Source: Cellulophaga sp. 20_2_10
GTDB taxonomy: Bacteria > Bacteroidota > Bacteroidia > Flavobacteriales > Flavobacteriaceae
Length of the DNA: 64,000 nt
NCBI RefSeq assembly: GCF_023476645.1
Contig: NZ_JAMCOJ010000013.1
Location: 30,751 to 94,750, forward strand
Direction of reading: 5' to 3'
The notes beneath the pieces are model-generated. The model was not told the DNA's origin. It saw only the letters and a program-made list of their open reading frames with translations, and ran no database searches. Shown here in pieces: positions 54,377 to 63,215 of the stretch (positions are counted from its first letter, which is position 1; each line of letters opens with the position of its first letter). A program made the translations under genes and the position numbers.

Positions 54377-55957
54377 TTATGCTTTGTATTTTGCAGAAAG
54401 GTCTTTACATACAGCTACCAAAGTATCTGTTACCTCGTCAGTTAATTTACCTGCTTTTAAGGTATCTAAAACATCTCTATGTTTAGCATTTAAGAACTGA
54501 ATATATTCTGCTTCAAATTCTTTAACTTTTTCTACAGGAACATCTCTTAACAAGTTCTTAGAACCTGCATAAATAACTGCTACTTGATCTTCTACTGTGT
54601 AAGGATCGTTTTGACCTTGCTTTAAGATCTCTACATTACGCTTACCTTTATTAATTACATTTAAAGTAGTTGCATCTAAATCTGATCCAAACTTAGCAAA
54701 TGCTTCTAATTCACGGTACTGAGCTTGATCTAATTTTAAAGTACCAGATACTTTTTTCATAGACTTAATCTGTGCGTTACCACCAACACGAGATACTGAA
54801 ATACCTACGTTAATTGCTGGACGAACACCAGAGTTAAATAAATCTCCATCTAAGAAGATTTGCCCATCTGTAATAGAAATTACGTTTGTTGGGATATATG
54901 CAGAAACATCACCAGCTTGAGTTTCAATAATTGGTAAAGCAGTTAAAGAACCACCACCTTTTACTATTGGTTTTAAAGACTCAGGCAAATCGTTCATATC
55001 TTTTGCAATAGCATCATCATTAATAACTTTTGCAGAACGCTCTAATAATCTAGAGTGAAGGTAAAATACATCACCTGGGTACGCCTCACGTCCTGGAGGA
55101 CGACGTAATAACAAAGAAACCTCACGGTAGGCAACTGCTTGTTTAGATAAATCATCAAAAACAATTAAAGCTGGTCTACCAGTATCTCTAAAGTACTCAC
55201 CAATAGAAGCACCTGTAAAAGGAGCATAAACTTGCATTGCTGCAGGATCTGATGCATTTGCAGCTACTATTGTTGTGTAAGCTAAAGCTCCTTTTTCTTC
55301 AAGAGTTTTAGCAATTAAAGCTACTGTAGAAGCCTTTTGACCTACAGCAACATATATACAATATACAGGATTACCTGCATCGTAAAATTCTTTTTGATTT
55401 AAGATGGCATCAATACAAACTGTAGTTTTACCAGTTTGTCTATCTCCAATTACCAACTCACGTTGTCCTCTACCAACTGGAATCATAGCATCAATTGCTT
55501 TAATACCTGTTTGTAATGGTTCTGTAACCGGCTCACGATAAATAACACCTGGAGCTTTACGCTCTAAAGGCATTTCGTAAGTTGTTCCTGCGATAGGACC
55601 TTTACCATCTATTGGGTTACCTAAAGTATCTACAACACGACCAACAATACCTTCACCTACTTTTACAGATGCTATACGGTTTGTACGTTTTACAGTAGAG
55701 CCTTCTTTAACTCCTTTAGAACCACCTAATAATACAATACCAACGTTATCTTCTTCTAAGTTAAGTACTATACCTTCTAAACCACCTTCAAATTCTACTA
55801 ACTCCCCGTATTGAGCGTTAGCTAATCCGTAAGCGCGTACAATACCATCACCTACTTGTAATACTGACCCTACTTCATCTAAAGATGCGCTAGCGTCAAA
55901 TCCTGATAATTGTTGCTTTAAAATTGCTGATACTTCAGCGGCTTTTACTCCTGCCAT
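54377..55957 (-). CDS. atpA: F1 ATP synthase alpha subunit
   Basis: A 526-residue alpha subunit. P-loop GDRQTGKT lies near residues 171-178, [17 protein letters not shown] and [29 protein letters not shown] are the standard nucleotide-domain motifs. It forms the non-catalytic sites of the F1 hexamer. It sits 45 nt after atpH and 72 nt before atpG. Confidence 0.98.
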   Translation of the reverse strand: MAGVKAAEVSAILKQQLSGFDASASLDEVGSVLQVGDGIVRAYGLANAQYGELVEFEGGLEGIVLNLEEDNVGIVLLGGSKGVKEGSTVKRTNRIASVKVGEGIVGRVVDTLGNPIDGKGPIAGTTYEMPLERKAPGVIYREPVTEPLQTGIKAIDAMIPVGRGQRELVIGDRQTGKTTVCIDAILNQKEFYDAGNPVYCIYVAVGQKASTVALIAKTLEEKGALAYTTIVAANASDPAAMQVYAPFTGASIGEYFRDTGRPALIVFDDLSKQAVAYREVSLLLRRPPGREAYPGDVFYLHSRLLERSAKVINDDAIAKDMNDLPESLKPIVKGGGSLTALPIIETQAGDVSAYIPTNVISITDGQIFLDGDLFNSGVRPAINVGISVSRVGGNAQIKSMKKVSGTLKLDQAQYRELEAFAKFGSDLDATTLNVINKGKRNVEILKQGQNDPYTVEDQVAVIYAGSKNLLRDVPVEKVKEFEAEYIQFLNAKHRDVLDTLKAGKLTDEVTDTLVAVCKDLSAKYKA

Positions 55958-56002
55958 GTTGTTTTAATTAATATTTACAAAGTCCGTAGTGTAAACCAAA
56001 GA

Positions 56003-56542
56003 CTATAGACTGTTTGAAAATTCTCTTTTTAAACTACTTAATTTATTAGCTACACTTGCATTATATTGCAAATCGCCAATTCTTAATACAAAACCACCGA
56101 TAATACTTTCGTCTACAACATTAGTTATAGCTACTTTTTTACCCGTTAATTTTATTAATTGTTCTAAAACTCTTGCTTCTAATTCTGCAGTCAAAGGCAC
56201 CGCTGTAGTTACAACCGCAGATTCTTCTCCTTTTATTTCCTTATTTAAAACAATATAGTGCTGAGCAACTTCTTTTAAAAGCGCTACTCTTTTATTATCT
56301 ACAAGCAAAGAAATAAGTCCCTGAGAAACGGCATTAGTTTCTGCAAAAACAGCTAATAAAGCTTTCTTTTTTAACTCTCCTTTTACTATTGGACTACCCA
56401 ATAGACCTTGAAGTTCCTTGCTGTCTGAAATCGTTTCTACAACAGAATGCATGTCCTTTTCAACTGCTTCTGTAACCTTAGCTTCAACCGATTGACTTAA
56501 AATGGCTTTTGCGTATCTAATAGCTGCTCTAGACTCGTTCAT
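56003..56542 (-). CDS. atpH: F1 ATP synthase delta subunit
   Basis: A 179-residue delta (OSCP) subunit: N-terminal helical bundle beginning SRAAIRYAKAILSQS and the C-terminal VDESIIGGFVLRIGDLQYNASVANKLSSLK signature. It joins F1 to the peripheral stalk (AtpF). It follows atpF after 9 nt. Confidence 0.96.
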   Translation of the reverse strand: MNESRAAIRYAKAILSQSVEAKVTEAVEKDMHSVVETISDSKELQGLLGSPIVKGELKKKALLAVFAETNAVSQGLISLLVDNKRVALLKEVAQHYIVLNKEIKGEESAVVTTAVPLTAELEARVLEQLIKLTGKKVAITNVVDESIIGGFVLRIGDLQYNASVANKLSSLKREFSNSL

Positions 56543-56551
56543 GTTCTTTTA

Positions 56552-57043
56552 TTAGTTAAGCTTAATATCGGCTAACATATCTTCAACCAACTTTAACTGT
56601 TTGTCTTTATTAGACAATTGTTCTTTAATAACTTTCTCTGCAATTTCTACAGACAAGTTAGCAACTTGGCTTTTAATATCCGCTACTGCTGCTTTCTTTT
56701 CACTTTCTATAGTAGCTTTTGCTTGCGCAATCATTTTATCACCCTCTACCATAGATAATTCTTTTGCATCTGCAACAATTTTATCTTTGATCTCACGTGC
56801 TTCTTTTAACATAGCATCGCGCTCTGAACGTGCCTCATGTAATAACCTTTCGTTATCAGCATGCAAGTTCTGCATTTCTTTTTTAGCATTTTCAGCAGAC
56901 TCCAACGCATCGTTTATTGCTTCTTCTCTACCTTTTACAGCTCCTAAAATAGGCTTCCAGGCAAACTTTTTTAGCAATATAAAGAATACGATAAAAATTA
57001 AAGTAGTCCAAAAAATTAAACTTTCTGGTGCAGTAAAGTTCAT
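56552..57043 (-). CDS. atpF: F0 ATP synthase b subunit
   Basis: A 163-residue peripheral-stalk subunit. A single membrane helix (residues 8-25, LIFWTTLIFIVFFILLKKF) is followed by a long charged coiled coil. Length and topology are normal. It lies between atpE (84-nt gap) and atpH (9-nt gap). Confidence 0.96.
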   Translation of the reverse strand: MNFTAPESLIFWTTLIFIVFFILLKKFAWKPILGAVKGREEAINDALESAENAKKEMQNLHADNERLLHEARSERDAMLKEAREIKDKIVADAKELSMVEGDKMIAQAKATIESEKKAAVADIKSQVANLSVEIAEKVIKEQLSNKDKQLKLVEDMLADIKLN

Positions 57044-57127
57044 AACTATAATATTTATTTAATTATTTTTTAATTTAAAGTCTTCCCAAAACCAACCGTC
57101 AAGGGAAGACTTAGTCTTTTTCAAAAA

Positions 57128-57346
<219 letters not shown>

Positions 57347-57368
57347 TTAATAATTAAAAAACTCATAT

Positions 57369-58466
57369 TTAATGTTGGTCGTGCTCCGCTACAGCCTGAC
57401 CGATATATAATGCCGATAACAATGTAAATACATACGCTTGTAAAACAGCTACTAACATCTCTAAAACACTCATGAACAATACAAATACACCAGAAATTGG
57501 CGCTATAAAAATACTCTTGAATATAAATATTAGAGATACTAAACTTAATATAATTATGTGACCCGCTGTTATGTTAGCGAACAAACGAATCATTAATGCA
57601 AATGGCTTAGTAATAAGCCCTATAATTTCAATTGGAATCATAATAGGATATAATGCTTTTGGCACTGGCGGTGCAAAAACGTGTCTCCAGTAATCTTTAT
57701 TCCCACTAAAAGAAGTAATTAAAAATGTAATTACAGATAAAACAAAAGTAAAGAATATATTCCCTGTTAAGTTAGAACTAAATGGGAAGAATGGAATTAA
57801 ACCTATTACATTATTTATCCAGATAAAGAAAAATATTGTTAGCAAGTATGGCATATACTTAGCGTATTTTTTCTCTCCAATGTTAGGAATAGCTATATCG
57901 TCTCTTACAAAAAGAACTAACGGCTCTAGAAAACCAGCAATACCCTTAGGTGCCTTATCATTTTTCTTATATGATCTTGCAACAGTAAAAAACAAGAAAA
58001 ACAAGATTATAGAAGCCATTAACATGGAAAAAACCAACTTTGTAATAGAAAAATCTAAAGGTCTTACAGAGTAATCTACAGGAATCATTGCTGATTTCTG
58101 CTCGTCGCTCATTTCTTCAAATTTATTCTTGTAATAAACTTTATCATTATGACGAACAAACTCTTGACCATTTGCTTCTACAACGTGGTGACCTGTATTA
58201 TCGTGGTGAAATTTTTCAGATGAAAAAACAGTTAAACCATTATCTGACCATAAAATAACTGGAAGGTAGAATGTAATTGGGTGTCCGTCCCAATCTGCAA
58301 TATGAAACTCATGAGAATCCCCAATATGTCCATTGATCAACTCACTTGCATCAAATTCCTTACCATCACCGTGATCTCCAACTTCTTCTCCTGCAACTGC
58401 AAATAGGGGAAGTAAAGAAAAAACTAATATTGCAATTAATTTGATAGATTTTTGTGCTATCATCAT
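57369..58466 (-). CDS. atpB: F0 ATP synthase a subunit with signal peptide and His-rich extension
   Basis: A 365-residue a subunit read from the ATG at 58466; the frame is open 27 codons more but that part has no family match and lies across the -7 box at 58506. The first 20 residues look like a signal peptide (LIAILVFSLLPLFAVAG) and are followed by about 110 polar, His-rich residues (DHGDGKE, HIGDSHEFHIADWDGHP, KFHHDNTGHH). The membrane core begins near 145; the essential Arg is in LMIRLFANITAGH and the closing helix is LQAYVFTLLSALYI. Such an N-terminal extension is typical of Bacteroidota AtpB; its role is not known to me. Confidence 0.94.
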   Translation of the reverse strand: MMIAQKSIKLIAILVFSLLPLFAVAGEEVGDHGDGKEFDASELINGHIGDSHEFHIADWDGHPITFYLPVILWSDNGLTVFSSEKFHHDNTGHHVVEANGQEFVRHNDKVYYKNKFEEMSDEQKSAMIPVDYSVRPLDFSITKLVFSMLMASIILFFLFFTVARSYKKNDKAPKGIAGFLEPLVLFVRDDIAIPNIGEKKYAKYMPYLLTIFFFIWINNVIGLIPFFPFSSNLTGNIFFTFVLSVITFLITSFSGNKDYWRHVFAPPVPKALYPIMIPIEIIGLITKPFALMIRLFANITAGHIIILSLVSLIFIFKSIFIAPISGVFVLFMSVLEMLVAVLQAYVFTLLSALYIGQAVAEHDQH

Positions 58467-58505
58467 ACCTTTTTTAATAAAAATTATCGTTCCAAAATTT
58501 CGGTG

Positions 58506-58535
58506 CAAATGTACGGCATTAATTATAATTACAAA
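58506..58535 (-). promoter_or_regulatory. promoter within the F-ATPase operon, before atpB
   Basis: On the minus strand TACATTTG (58513-58506) is an exact -7 box and TTTG (58535-58532) lies 18 nt upstream, close to the -33 position. It could give atpB and the following subunits more transcript than the atpZ pair. Confidence 0.5.
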
Positions 58536-58593
58536 GCCACAAGACAAAAAAAAGTTTTTGATTTAACCACCTCATTATTAGACACTTTAAAAC

Positions 58594-58983
58594 TTACTTT
58601 TGATTTAGAATTTTAAGCACATAAAACGTTTCTAAAAACAAGAATAAAAAATATGGAATAAAAAATGCCAAAACATCATTGATACCATATTGCTCTTTAA
58701 CCTGAATAAGCGGTAATAAAAACACAAACGCAGCCATCATTTTTAATAAACTACAGCCCATAAAAACAAAACCGGTTTTATCTGGAAGTATTTTATTTAC
58801 AAAAAGGACAAGCGAATAAATAATTAGTGTCACAAAAAAGTGAAACACATATATACTCCACGTATTATAAAAAAAAGTTCCTTCTTGTTCTTTTACAAGG
58901 TTAATAATATAAAATTGAATTCCAAAAAAGAGCAATGTAAACGGAATTAAGACAAGTAGAAAAGATTTTAATTTGGTACTCAT
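58594..58983 (-). CDS. small membrane protein of the ATP synthase cluster (DUF6168-like)
   Basis: A 129-residue protein made of four hydrophobic helices (about 8-28, 42-62, 72-90 and 103-122), starting MSTKLKSFLLVLIPFTLLFFG. It occupies the place of the AtpI second gene of other phyla, between AtpZ and AtpB, and overlaps atpZ by 4 nt. I take it to be an assembly or ion-supply accessory protein, but this is from position only. Confidence 0.8.
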   Translation of the reverse strand: MSTKLKSFLLVLIPFTLLFFGIQFYIINLVKEQEGTFFYNTWSIYVFHFFVTLIIYSLVLFVNKILPDKTGFVFMGCSLLKMMAAFVFLLPLIQVKEQYGINDVLAFFIPYFLFLFLETFYVLKILNQK

Positions 58984-59213
58984 TTTTTATCTTTATTTAA
59001 ACTAATAACTTTTTTTATCACTAAATACATTGCAAGAATAACTCCTACTAATGAAAAAATTACAGTGTTAAGACTATAACTGTTTGGAAATTTTTTATCT
59101 AGCCAAACACCAAAATATGAAAAGATACCAATTACAGCTATCATCTGAAATGCTATTCCAGAAAACCGAATATAAGTATTGATCTGCTTTCTCTTTTGAT
59201 TTTTTTCTGACAT
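58980..59213 (-). CDS. AtpZ/AtpI-family protein
   Basis: A 77-residue protein with a basic N-terminus (KNQKRKQINTYIRFSG) and two membrane helices (about 17-35 and 46-66, FQMIAVIGIFSYFGVWLDKKFPN between). AtpZ proteins sit at the start of F-ATPase operons and, with AtpI, are linked to Mg/Ca transport or c-ring assembly. It overlaps the next gene by 4 nt (ATGA). It is separated from the bactofilin gene upstream by a terminator. Confidence 0.88.
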   Translation of the reverse strand: MSEKNQKRKQINTYIRFSGIAFQMIAVIGIFSYFGVWLDKKFPNSYSLNTVIFSLVGVILAMYLVIKKVISLNKDKK

Positions 59214-59323
59214 TATACAACTTCTATAATAACTATTACAACTCTAAACCTATTGTTATTTTGCAATTAAGAGCAAGGATACAATAATGTATCTACTTTA
59301 AAAACTAAACTCTATAAAATAAA

Positions 59324-59361
59324 TAGCATCCCCTTTCTATATAATAAGAAAAGGGATGCTA
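59324..59361 (-). terminator. intrinsic terminator between the bactofilin gene and atpZ
   Basis: A 15-bp stem with one mismatch (arms 59324-59338 and 59347-59361, core TAGCATCCC/GGGATGCTA). On the minus strand a T-rich stretch follows. It separates the sprE-bactofilin unit from the ATPase operon. Confidence 0.8.
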
Positions 59362-59388
59362 AATGTTTTTACTATTACAAATCTTTAA

Positions 59389-59796
59389 CTAGCTTTTAGC
59401 TGGTTCATTTGCTTTTTTAAAATTTGAAGCTCCATTTTTACCTTTCATAATACAAGATGCATTAAAAGTTGCCCCAGGCTCTACAGCAAGCTTAGAAACA
59501 GAAACTGTACCTTCTATAACTGCAGATGATTTTAAAGACAATAAGTCCGTAACTAACAACTCACCATTAAAACCGCCTTCTATATCTGCATTAACACATT
59601 CTACTTTACCGTGTATGTAGCCATCTTTGCCAATAACTACCTTACCAGATGTTTTTACGTTACCATCTAACTTACCGTCTATTCTAAAATCGGCTTCAGA
59701 AATAATATCCCCTTTTATTTGGGTATTTTTTCCGATTCTGTTAGGCTGGCCGCCCATATCTACAACATCTCTAGGTTTACTCTTGTCTGAAAACAT
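59389..59796 (-). CDS. bactofilin (polymer-forming cytoskeletal protein)
   Basis: A 135-residue bactofilin: a short disordered start (MFSDKSKPRDVVDMGGQPNR), then the beta-helical core with repeats such as TQIKGDIISEADFRIDGKLDGNVKTSGKVVIGKDGYIHGKV, and a short Lys-rich end. Bactofilins polymerise without nucleotide and act as scaffolds for wall enzymes or polarity factors. It lies 7 nt after the sprE-like gene, in the same transcript. This pairing next to the ATPase operon recurs in flavobacterial genomes by my memory of annotations; I cannot check it here. Confidence 0.9.
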   Translation of the reverse strand: MFSDKSKPRDVVDMGGQPNRIGKNTQIKGDIISEADFRIDGKLDGNVKTSGKVVIGKDGYIHGKVECVNADIEGGFNGELLVTDLLSLKSSAVIEGTVSVSKLAVEPGATFNASCIMKGKNGASNFKKANEPAKS

Positions 59797-59803
59797 ATTT
59801 TTA

Positions 59804-62353
59804 TTACGGTTTTGGAGTTAATAGTGTCTTTTTGTATTCATTTAATTTCTTGTGCACTTGTACAACTTTATAGTTGTCCGATAAAATTACAAAATTCTCT
59901 CGACCAACCTTATAATCTTTGTTGTTTTTTAATAATTCGGCATATCCTAATGCAAACTCTTCCGAAGCAAACCCATGCACTATAACAAACTGCTGCTCTA
60001 AATTATAAATATCTTTAGATACTTTATTTTTATATTTTAAATCTACAACAGACTTATTTAACAACTCAAACAGATCGTTGGCAGCAATATCATCGTTTCT
60101 TTTAAATGTAAAAACAACTTTCCAACTGCCTTTTACATTTCCTTCTTGATTCACAAAATCAGATTTTTCTAATTGTGTCAATTGATTTTTAATCATATCC
60201 TGAGCTCTTTTGCCCTCTGGATTGTTTGGGTAATTTAAAGCTACATAGCTTAATGCTTCTTTAAAAGCGTCAAAACCTTGTATTCTACCAATTGCCATTG
60301 CTTTAAGCATCTCAAACTTTGGAGCAATTTCATCGCCAGTATATCTATTTATATTTTCTTCTGAACCGGTAATTGCTTTTAAATACTCTTGGTTCTGATA
60401 CATTTTATACAATGCAGTATACCTAGCTTGTGGCGTATCTGAGCCACCTTCTAATATTGCTTGCGGATTTAACAACACCTCCGCATATCTAGAACCTTGG
60501 TAATTTGTAATAATATCTTGCTTCATTGCTTCCGCCAAATTACTCCCAGATTCTTCGTATATTTTATACAAATTGTATTTAGATGGTAATATTAAACGCT
60601 CTTCTGGATTAGATTTTAACACCGCTTCTAACTTAGCAGCAGCTAAAAAATTCTCCTTAAACTTCTCCTTATAAATAATACCTAATTGGTAATTTGCAAA
60701 AGTCTGTTCCGTTTTTAAACTATCTATAACAGCAACATCTGTTGGTATTTTATCCATATAAAAAGCAACAGAGTATTCTTGACCCTCTGCCTCTTCTGGA
60801 TTAGCAAGAACTGCATCCGCATCAGAATTATCCTCTTCTGTTAGCATTATAATGTTCTTATTAGACCATCTCCAATCGTCTTCTAATTTACGAGAACCCC
60901 AAGCAGTTTTAAAATCGGTTTTACCATACCCTAGACTAGTTACATTATAAAAGTAAAATTTCCCTTTATTTTGCTTACCTGCTTTTGTGTTTGCAAAAGC
61001 TGCAACACCAGCATTTTGGCGTTCTTTTTCTTTTTTAGCAGCAGCTTCTTCTTTTGCTTTTTTCTCTTCTATGTATTTTTCAAAATAAGCAAGTTGCTTA
61101 TCTTTAGGTAATTTATACAACGTTATTATACTATCTGTATATTGTACAATATCCTCGTACTTAATAACATCTTCTAAGTTGTCTAGTTTCTTTTTAATGA
61201 AACGGTGTTTTTTACTGGTCTCCACCAAATTAGTAAGTGTACTATCAAAATAAGCTCCAGCATCTTTATAGTTATGCTCATCAAAATAGTATTCTCCTAA
61301 ATTCTCGTAGTTAAGTGCATTTAATCTATTGTCGTTTGTGGTAGCGCGCAAAGATTTATCAAAATAAACCAAAGCCAAACTATCTTGTTCTTGATCTAAA
61401 TGATATTGTGCTACTTGCCTATAAATTTTATCTAAAAAAGGTCTGTTTTCTCTATTTTCTTCTAACTCTGTTAAATACTCTAACATTTCTTCTTTGTTAG
61501 ATGCAGTAACTGCAGTGTTCATTATTTTCTGCAAATGCGCATTAATAAAGTACACACGAGGAGATTTTCTGTTTAAATCTATAATTTTATCAAAAGCATA
61601 ATTGGCGCTATCTTTTTTATTAAGCTTATTATACAACTGCCCAATTATAAAAAAATATCGTCCTTTTTCTTCTTGCTTTTTTGTGTAAACAGATGCTCTT
61701 TTTAGTTGCTGAATTGCAGTGTCTGGCGCATTTAAATTTATATAAGCTTGTGCCATAACAGCTCTTGCATCTGCATATTCTTGATCAGACAATTGATCAT
61801 ATTTAAAAAGCTTCTTTAGGTTTTTTATAGCAAGTTCATCATTCTCTAACCTAACATTGGTTTTTTCTCTCCAAATACGGGCCTCGTTAAATCTATCGCT
61901 TTGTAAGTAATTTTTTAAAACGTAGTTAAACGCTTCTTGTGCAGGAATAAAACGCTGATCAAAATAACGCGCTTTTCCCAAAAGCAAAAAAGCCTCGTCT
62001 GTTTGCGGGTTGCGCTCCTTATCTTTTATAACCATACTGTGTTTTTGTATGGCCTTAGTTGCTTTTTCCTCAGCAATAATAAAATTAGGATTGTTGTTTT
62101 CAGAATCTAGCTTAACATCTTCTGTAACTTCCAAACGCTCTATTGGCAATACATCCCAGTAATTATCCTTGTAGTTGGCATTTAATTCTTCTCTGCCTTT
62201 TTCAAAAGCAATATTACCGTTGTACAGCACATTAAACTTTGTGTTTAGCGCGTGCCACTCCCTATTTACAAGGGCGTTTTTTTTGGTAGAACAAGCATTA
62301 AAAAGTAATGCTGCTAGTGCTACTGTTCCTATAATTTTAGTTTGAAGCTTCAA
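59804..62353 (-). CDS. sprE: TPR lipoprotein of the SprE/PorW type (type IX secretion/gliding)
   Basis: An 849-residue lipoprotein (lipobox LLFNAC, Cys about 21). It opens with STKKNALVNREWHALNTKFN, a segment I associate with SprE of Flavobacterium and PorW of Porphyromonas, then carries several TPR-like repeats (RYFDQRFIPAQEAFNYVLKN; DNRLNALNYENLGEYYFDEH) and a long C-terminal part rich in Lys and Asp. SprE/PorW is needed for type IX secretion and gliding. gldH is also in the window. The gene symbol is a family inference from the opening motif, length and TPR content. Confidence 0.8.
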   Translation of the reverse strand: MKLQTKIIGTVALAALLFNACSTKKNALVNREWHALNTKFNVLYNGNIAFEKGREELNANYKDNYWDVLPIERLEVTEDVKLDSENNNPNFIIAEEKATKAIQKHSMVIKDKERNPQTDEAFLLLGKARYFDQRFIPAQEAFNYVLKNYLQSDRFNEARIWREKTNVRLENDELAIKNLKKLFKYDQLSDQEYADARAVMAQAYINLNAPDTAIQQLKRASVYTKKQEEKGRYFFIIGQLYNKLNKKDSANYAFDKIIDLNRKSPRVYFINAHLQKIMNTAVTASNKEEMLEYLTELEENRENRPFLDKIYRQVAQYHLDQEQDSLALVYFDKSLRATTNDNRLNALNYENLGEYYFDEHNYKDAGAYFDSTLTNLVETSKKHRFIKKKLDNLEDVIKYEDIVQYTDSIITLYKLPKDKQLAYFEKYIEEKKAKEEAAAKKEKERQNAGVAAFANTKAGKQNKGKFYFYNVTSLGYGKTDFKTAWGSRKLEDDWRWSNKNIIMLTEEDNSDADAVLANPEEAEGQEYSVAFYMDKIPTDVAVIDSLKTEQTFANYQLGIIYKEKFKENFLAAAKLEAVLKSNPEERLILPSKYNLYKIYEESGSNLAEAMKQDIITNYQGSRYAEVLLNPQAILEGGSDTPQARYTALYKMYQNQEYLKAITGSEENINRYTGDEIAPKFEMLKAMAIGRIQGFDAFKEALSYVALNYPNNPEGKRAQDMIKNQLTQLEKSDFVNQEGNVKGSWKVVFTFKRNDDIAANDLFELLNKSVVDLKYKNKVSKDIYNLEQQFVIVHGFASEEFALGYAELLKNNKDYKVGRENFVILSDNYKVVQVHKKLNEYKKTLLTPKP

Positions 62354-62468
62354 AATTGTATCTATTCTTACTTAAACAAAACAGAAAATCCACAGTATTA
62401 TTATGTTTAAGGCTCGATAAATTTACTATTTATTTTTATTTGTTTGGTTTGATGAGCAACTTAAACAA

Positions 62469-62506
62469 AAAGACCCATCAATTTTTATATAAATTGATGG
62501 GTCTTT
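62469..62506 (-). terminator. intrinsic terminator at the end of the edge locus
   Basis: Perfect 16-bp arms (62469-62484 and 62491-62506, core GACCCATCAATTT) with a 6-nt loop; read on the minus strand it is followed by a T run. It terminates the transcript coming from the toxin-like locus. Confidence 0.88.
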
Positions 62507-62555
62507 ATTTTACGATTAGCAGTTTTTACCCTGCAATAAATGCTTATTCTTCGTC

Positions 62556-62720
62556 TTAAAAAACAGCCACTGCTGCGTCTGCTCCACTGGCGTCAAGCAT
62601 CTTGCTTGTGTCGTTAAACAAACTATAAGTTTTACGCACTATCATTATAGGGCTTATACTACCTTCTAGAACATTAAAATAAGCTGAGATAGGATTTTGG
62701 AATTTGTGTTTTCTGCTCAT
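62556..62720 (-). CDS. possible small protein, 54 aa
   Basis: An ORF from the ATG at 62720 to the TAA at 62556 encodes MSRKHKFQNPISAYFNVLEG and then a mixed hydrophobic/polar end (SKMLDASGADAAVAVF). It is the only reasonable ORF between the immunity-like gene and the terminator at 62469-62506. I do not recognise it. It could be a genuine small gene, a remnant of a displaced toxin cassette, or chance. Confidence 0.4.
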   Translation of the reverse strand: MSRKHKFQNPISAYFNVLEGSISPIMIVRKTYSLFNDTSKMLDASGADAAVAVF

Positions 62721-62744
62721 TTTAGTATTGTTTTACTCAAAACG

Positions 62745-62765
62745 GTACGAGCGTGACGCTCGCAC
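62745..62765. repeat. REP-like palindrome
   Basis: A 21-bp near-perfect palindrome centred at 62755 (core CGAGCGTGACGCTCG; one mismatched pair) in a G+C-rich island within AT-rich DNA. Next to it is a longer stem GCAGTTAA/TTAACTGC (62773-62780 and 62803-62810). Such palindromes are often REP elements; related copies elsewhere would have to be searched. Confidence 0.6.
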
Positions 62766-62833
62766 TAGCGGGGCAGTTAATAACAACTATTTTAGGTTGC
62801 TCTTAACTGCTGTTTTTATATAGAGTATTGTAG

Positions 62834-63214
62834 TTATTCTATTTCATACCATGTTTGGACTTTTATAAATTCATTTTCATCTACAATAAATATTATAAAT
62901 TGCCCAAAGTATTCTGCCACTTTCCAATCATCTAGTTTATCATTTTTATAATGCACTTCGGATTCTTGCAATATTTTCTTCAAGCATTTTACTTCTTTAA
63001 CTTTTAAATTTGTGAATTTTTCTTTCTCTAAAAAGTAAACAAATCCATTATTTTCAGTTCCCTTTATCCTATAGACGAAATCTACATCTCCCAGTTTTCG
63101 TTCTCTAATCAAAAGAGATTTATCATACTTAATATACATTGTATCTTTCTCTTTTTTTTGAGAGAAAGAATTAAAGCTTAATAATACTATTAAAATTAAA
63201 ATACAGTTTTTCAT
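62834..63214 (-). CDS. small exported protein, possible immunity protein
   Basis: A 126-residue product read from the ATG at 63214: signal peptide KNCILILIVLLSFNSFSQ, then a soluble mature part with Lys-rich and Trp/Tyr-rich segments (DKLDDWKVAEYFGQFIIFIVDENEF). The start lies 1 nt after the stop of the upstream toxin-like gene, so the two are surely translated from one mRNA. Its size, placement directly 3' of a modular protein end, and lack of a known domain fit an immunity protein for the HExxH domain upstream. A longer start at 63256 overlaps the upstream gene and lacks a signal peptide at the right place. Confidence 0.62.
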   Translation of the reverse strand: MKNCILILIVLLSFNSFSQKKEKDTMYIKYDKSLLIRERKLGDVDFVYRIKGTENNGFVYFLEKEKFTNLKVKEVKCLKKILQESEVHYKNDKLDDWKVAEYFGQFIIFIVDENEFIKVQTWYEIE

Positions 63215-63215
63215 A

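Noticed and set aside
58467..58547. Longer start for atpB
   Set aside because: The extra 27 codons span the -7 box at 58506-58513 and precede the signal-peptide-like start at 58466.
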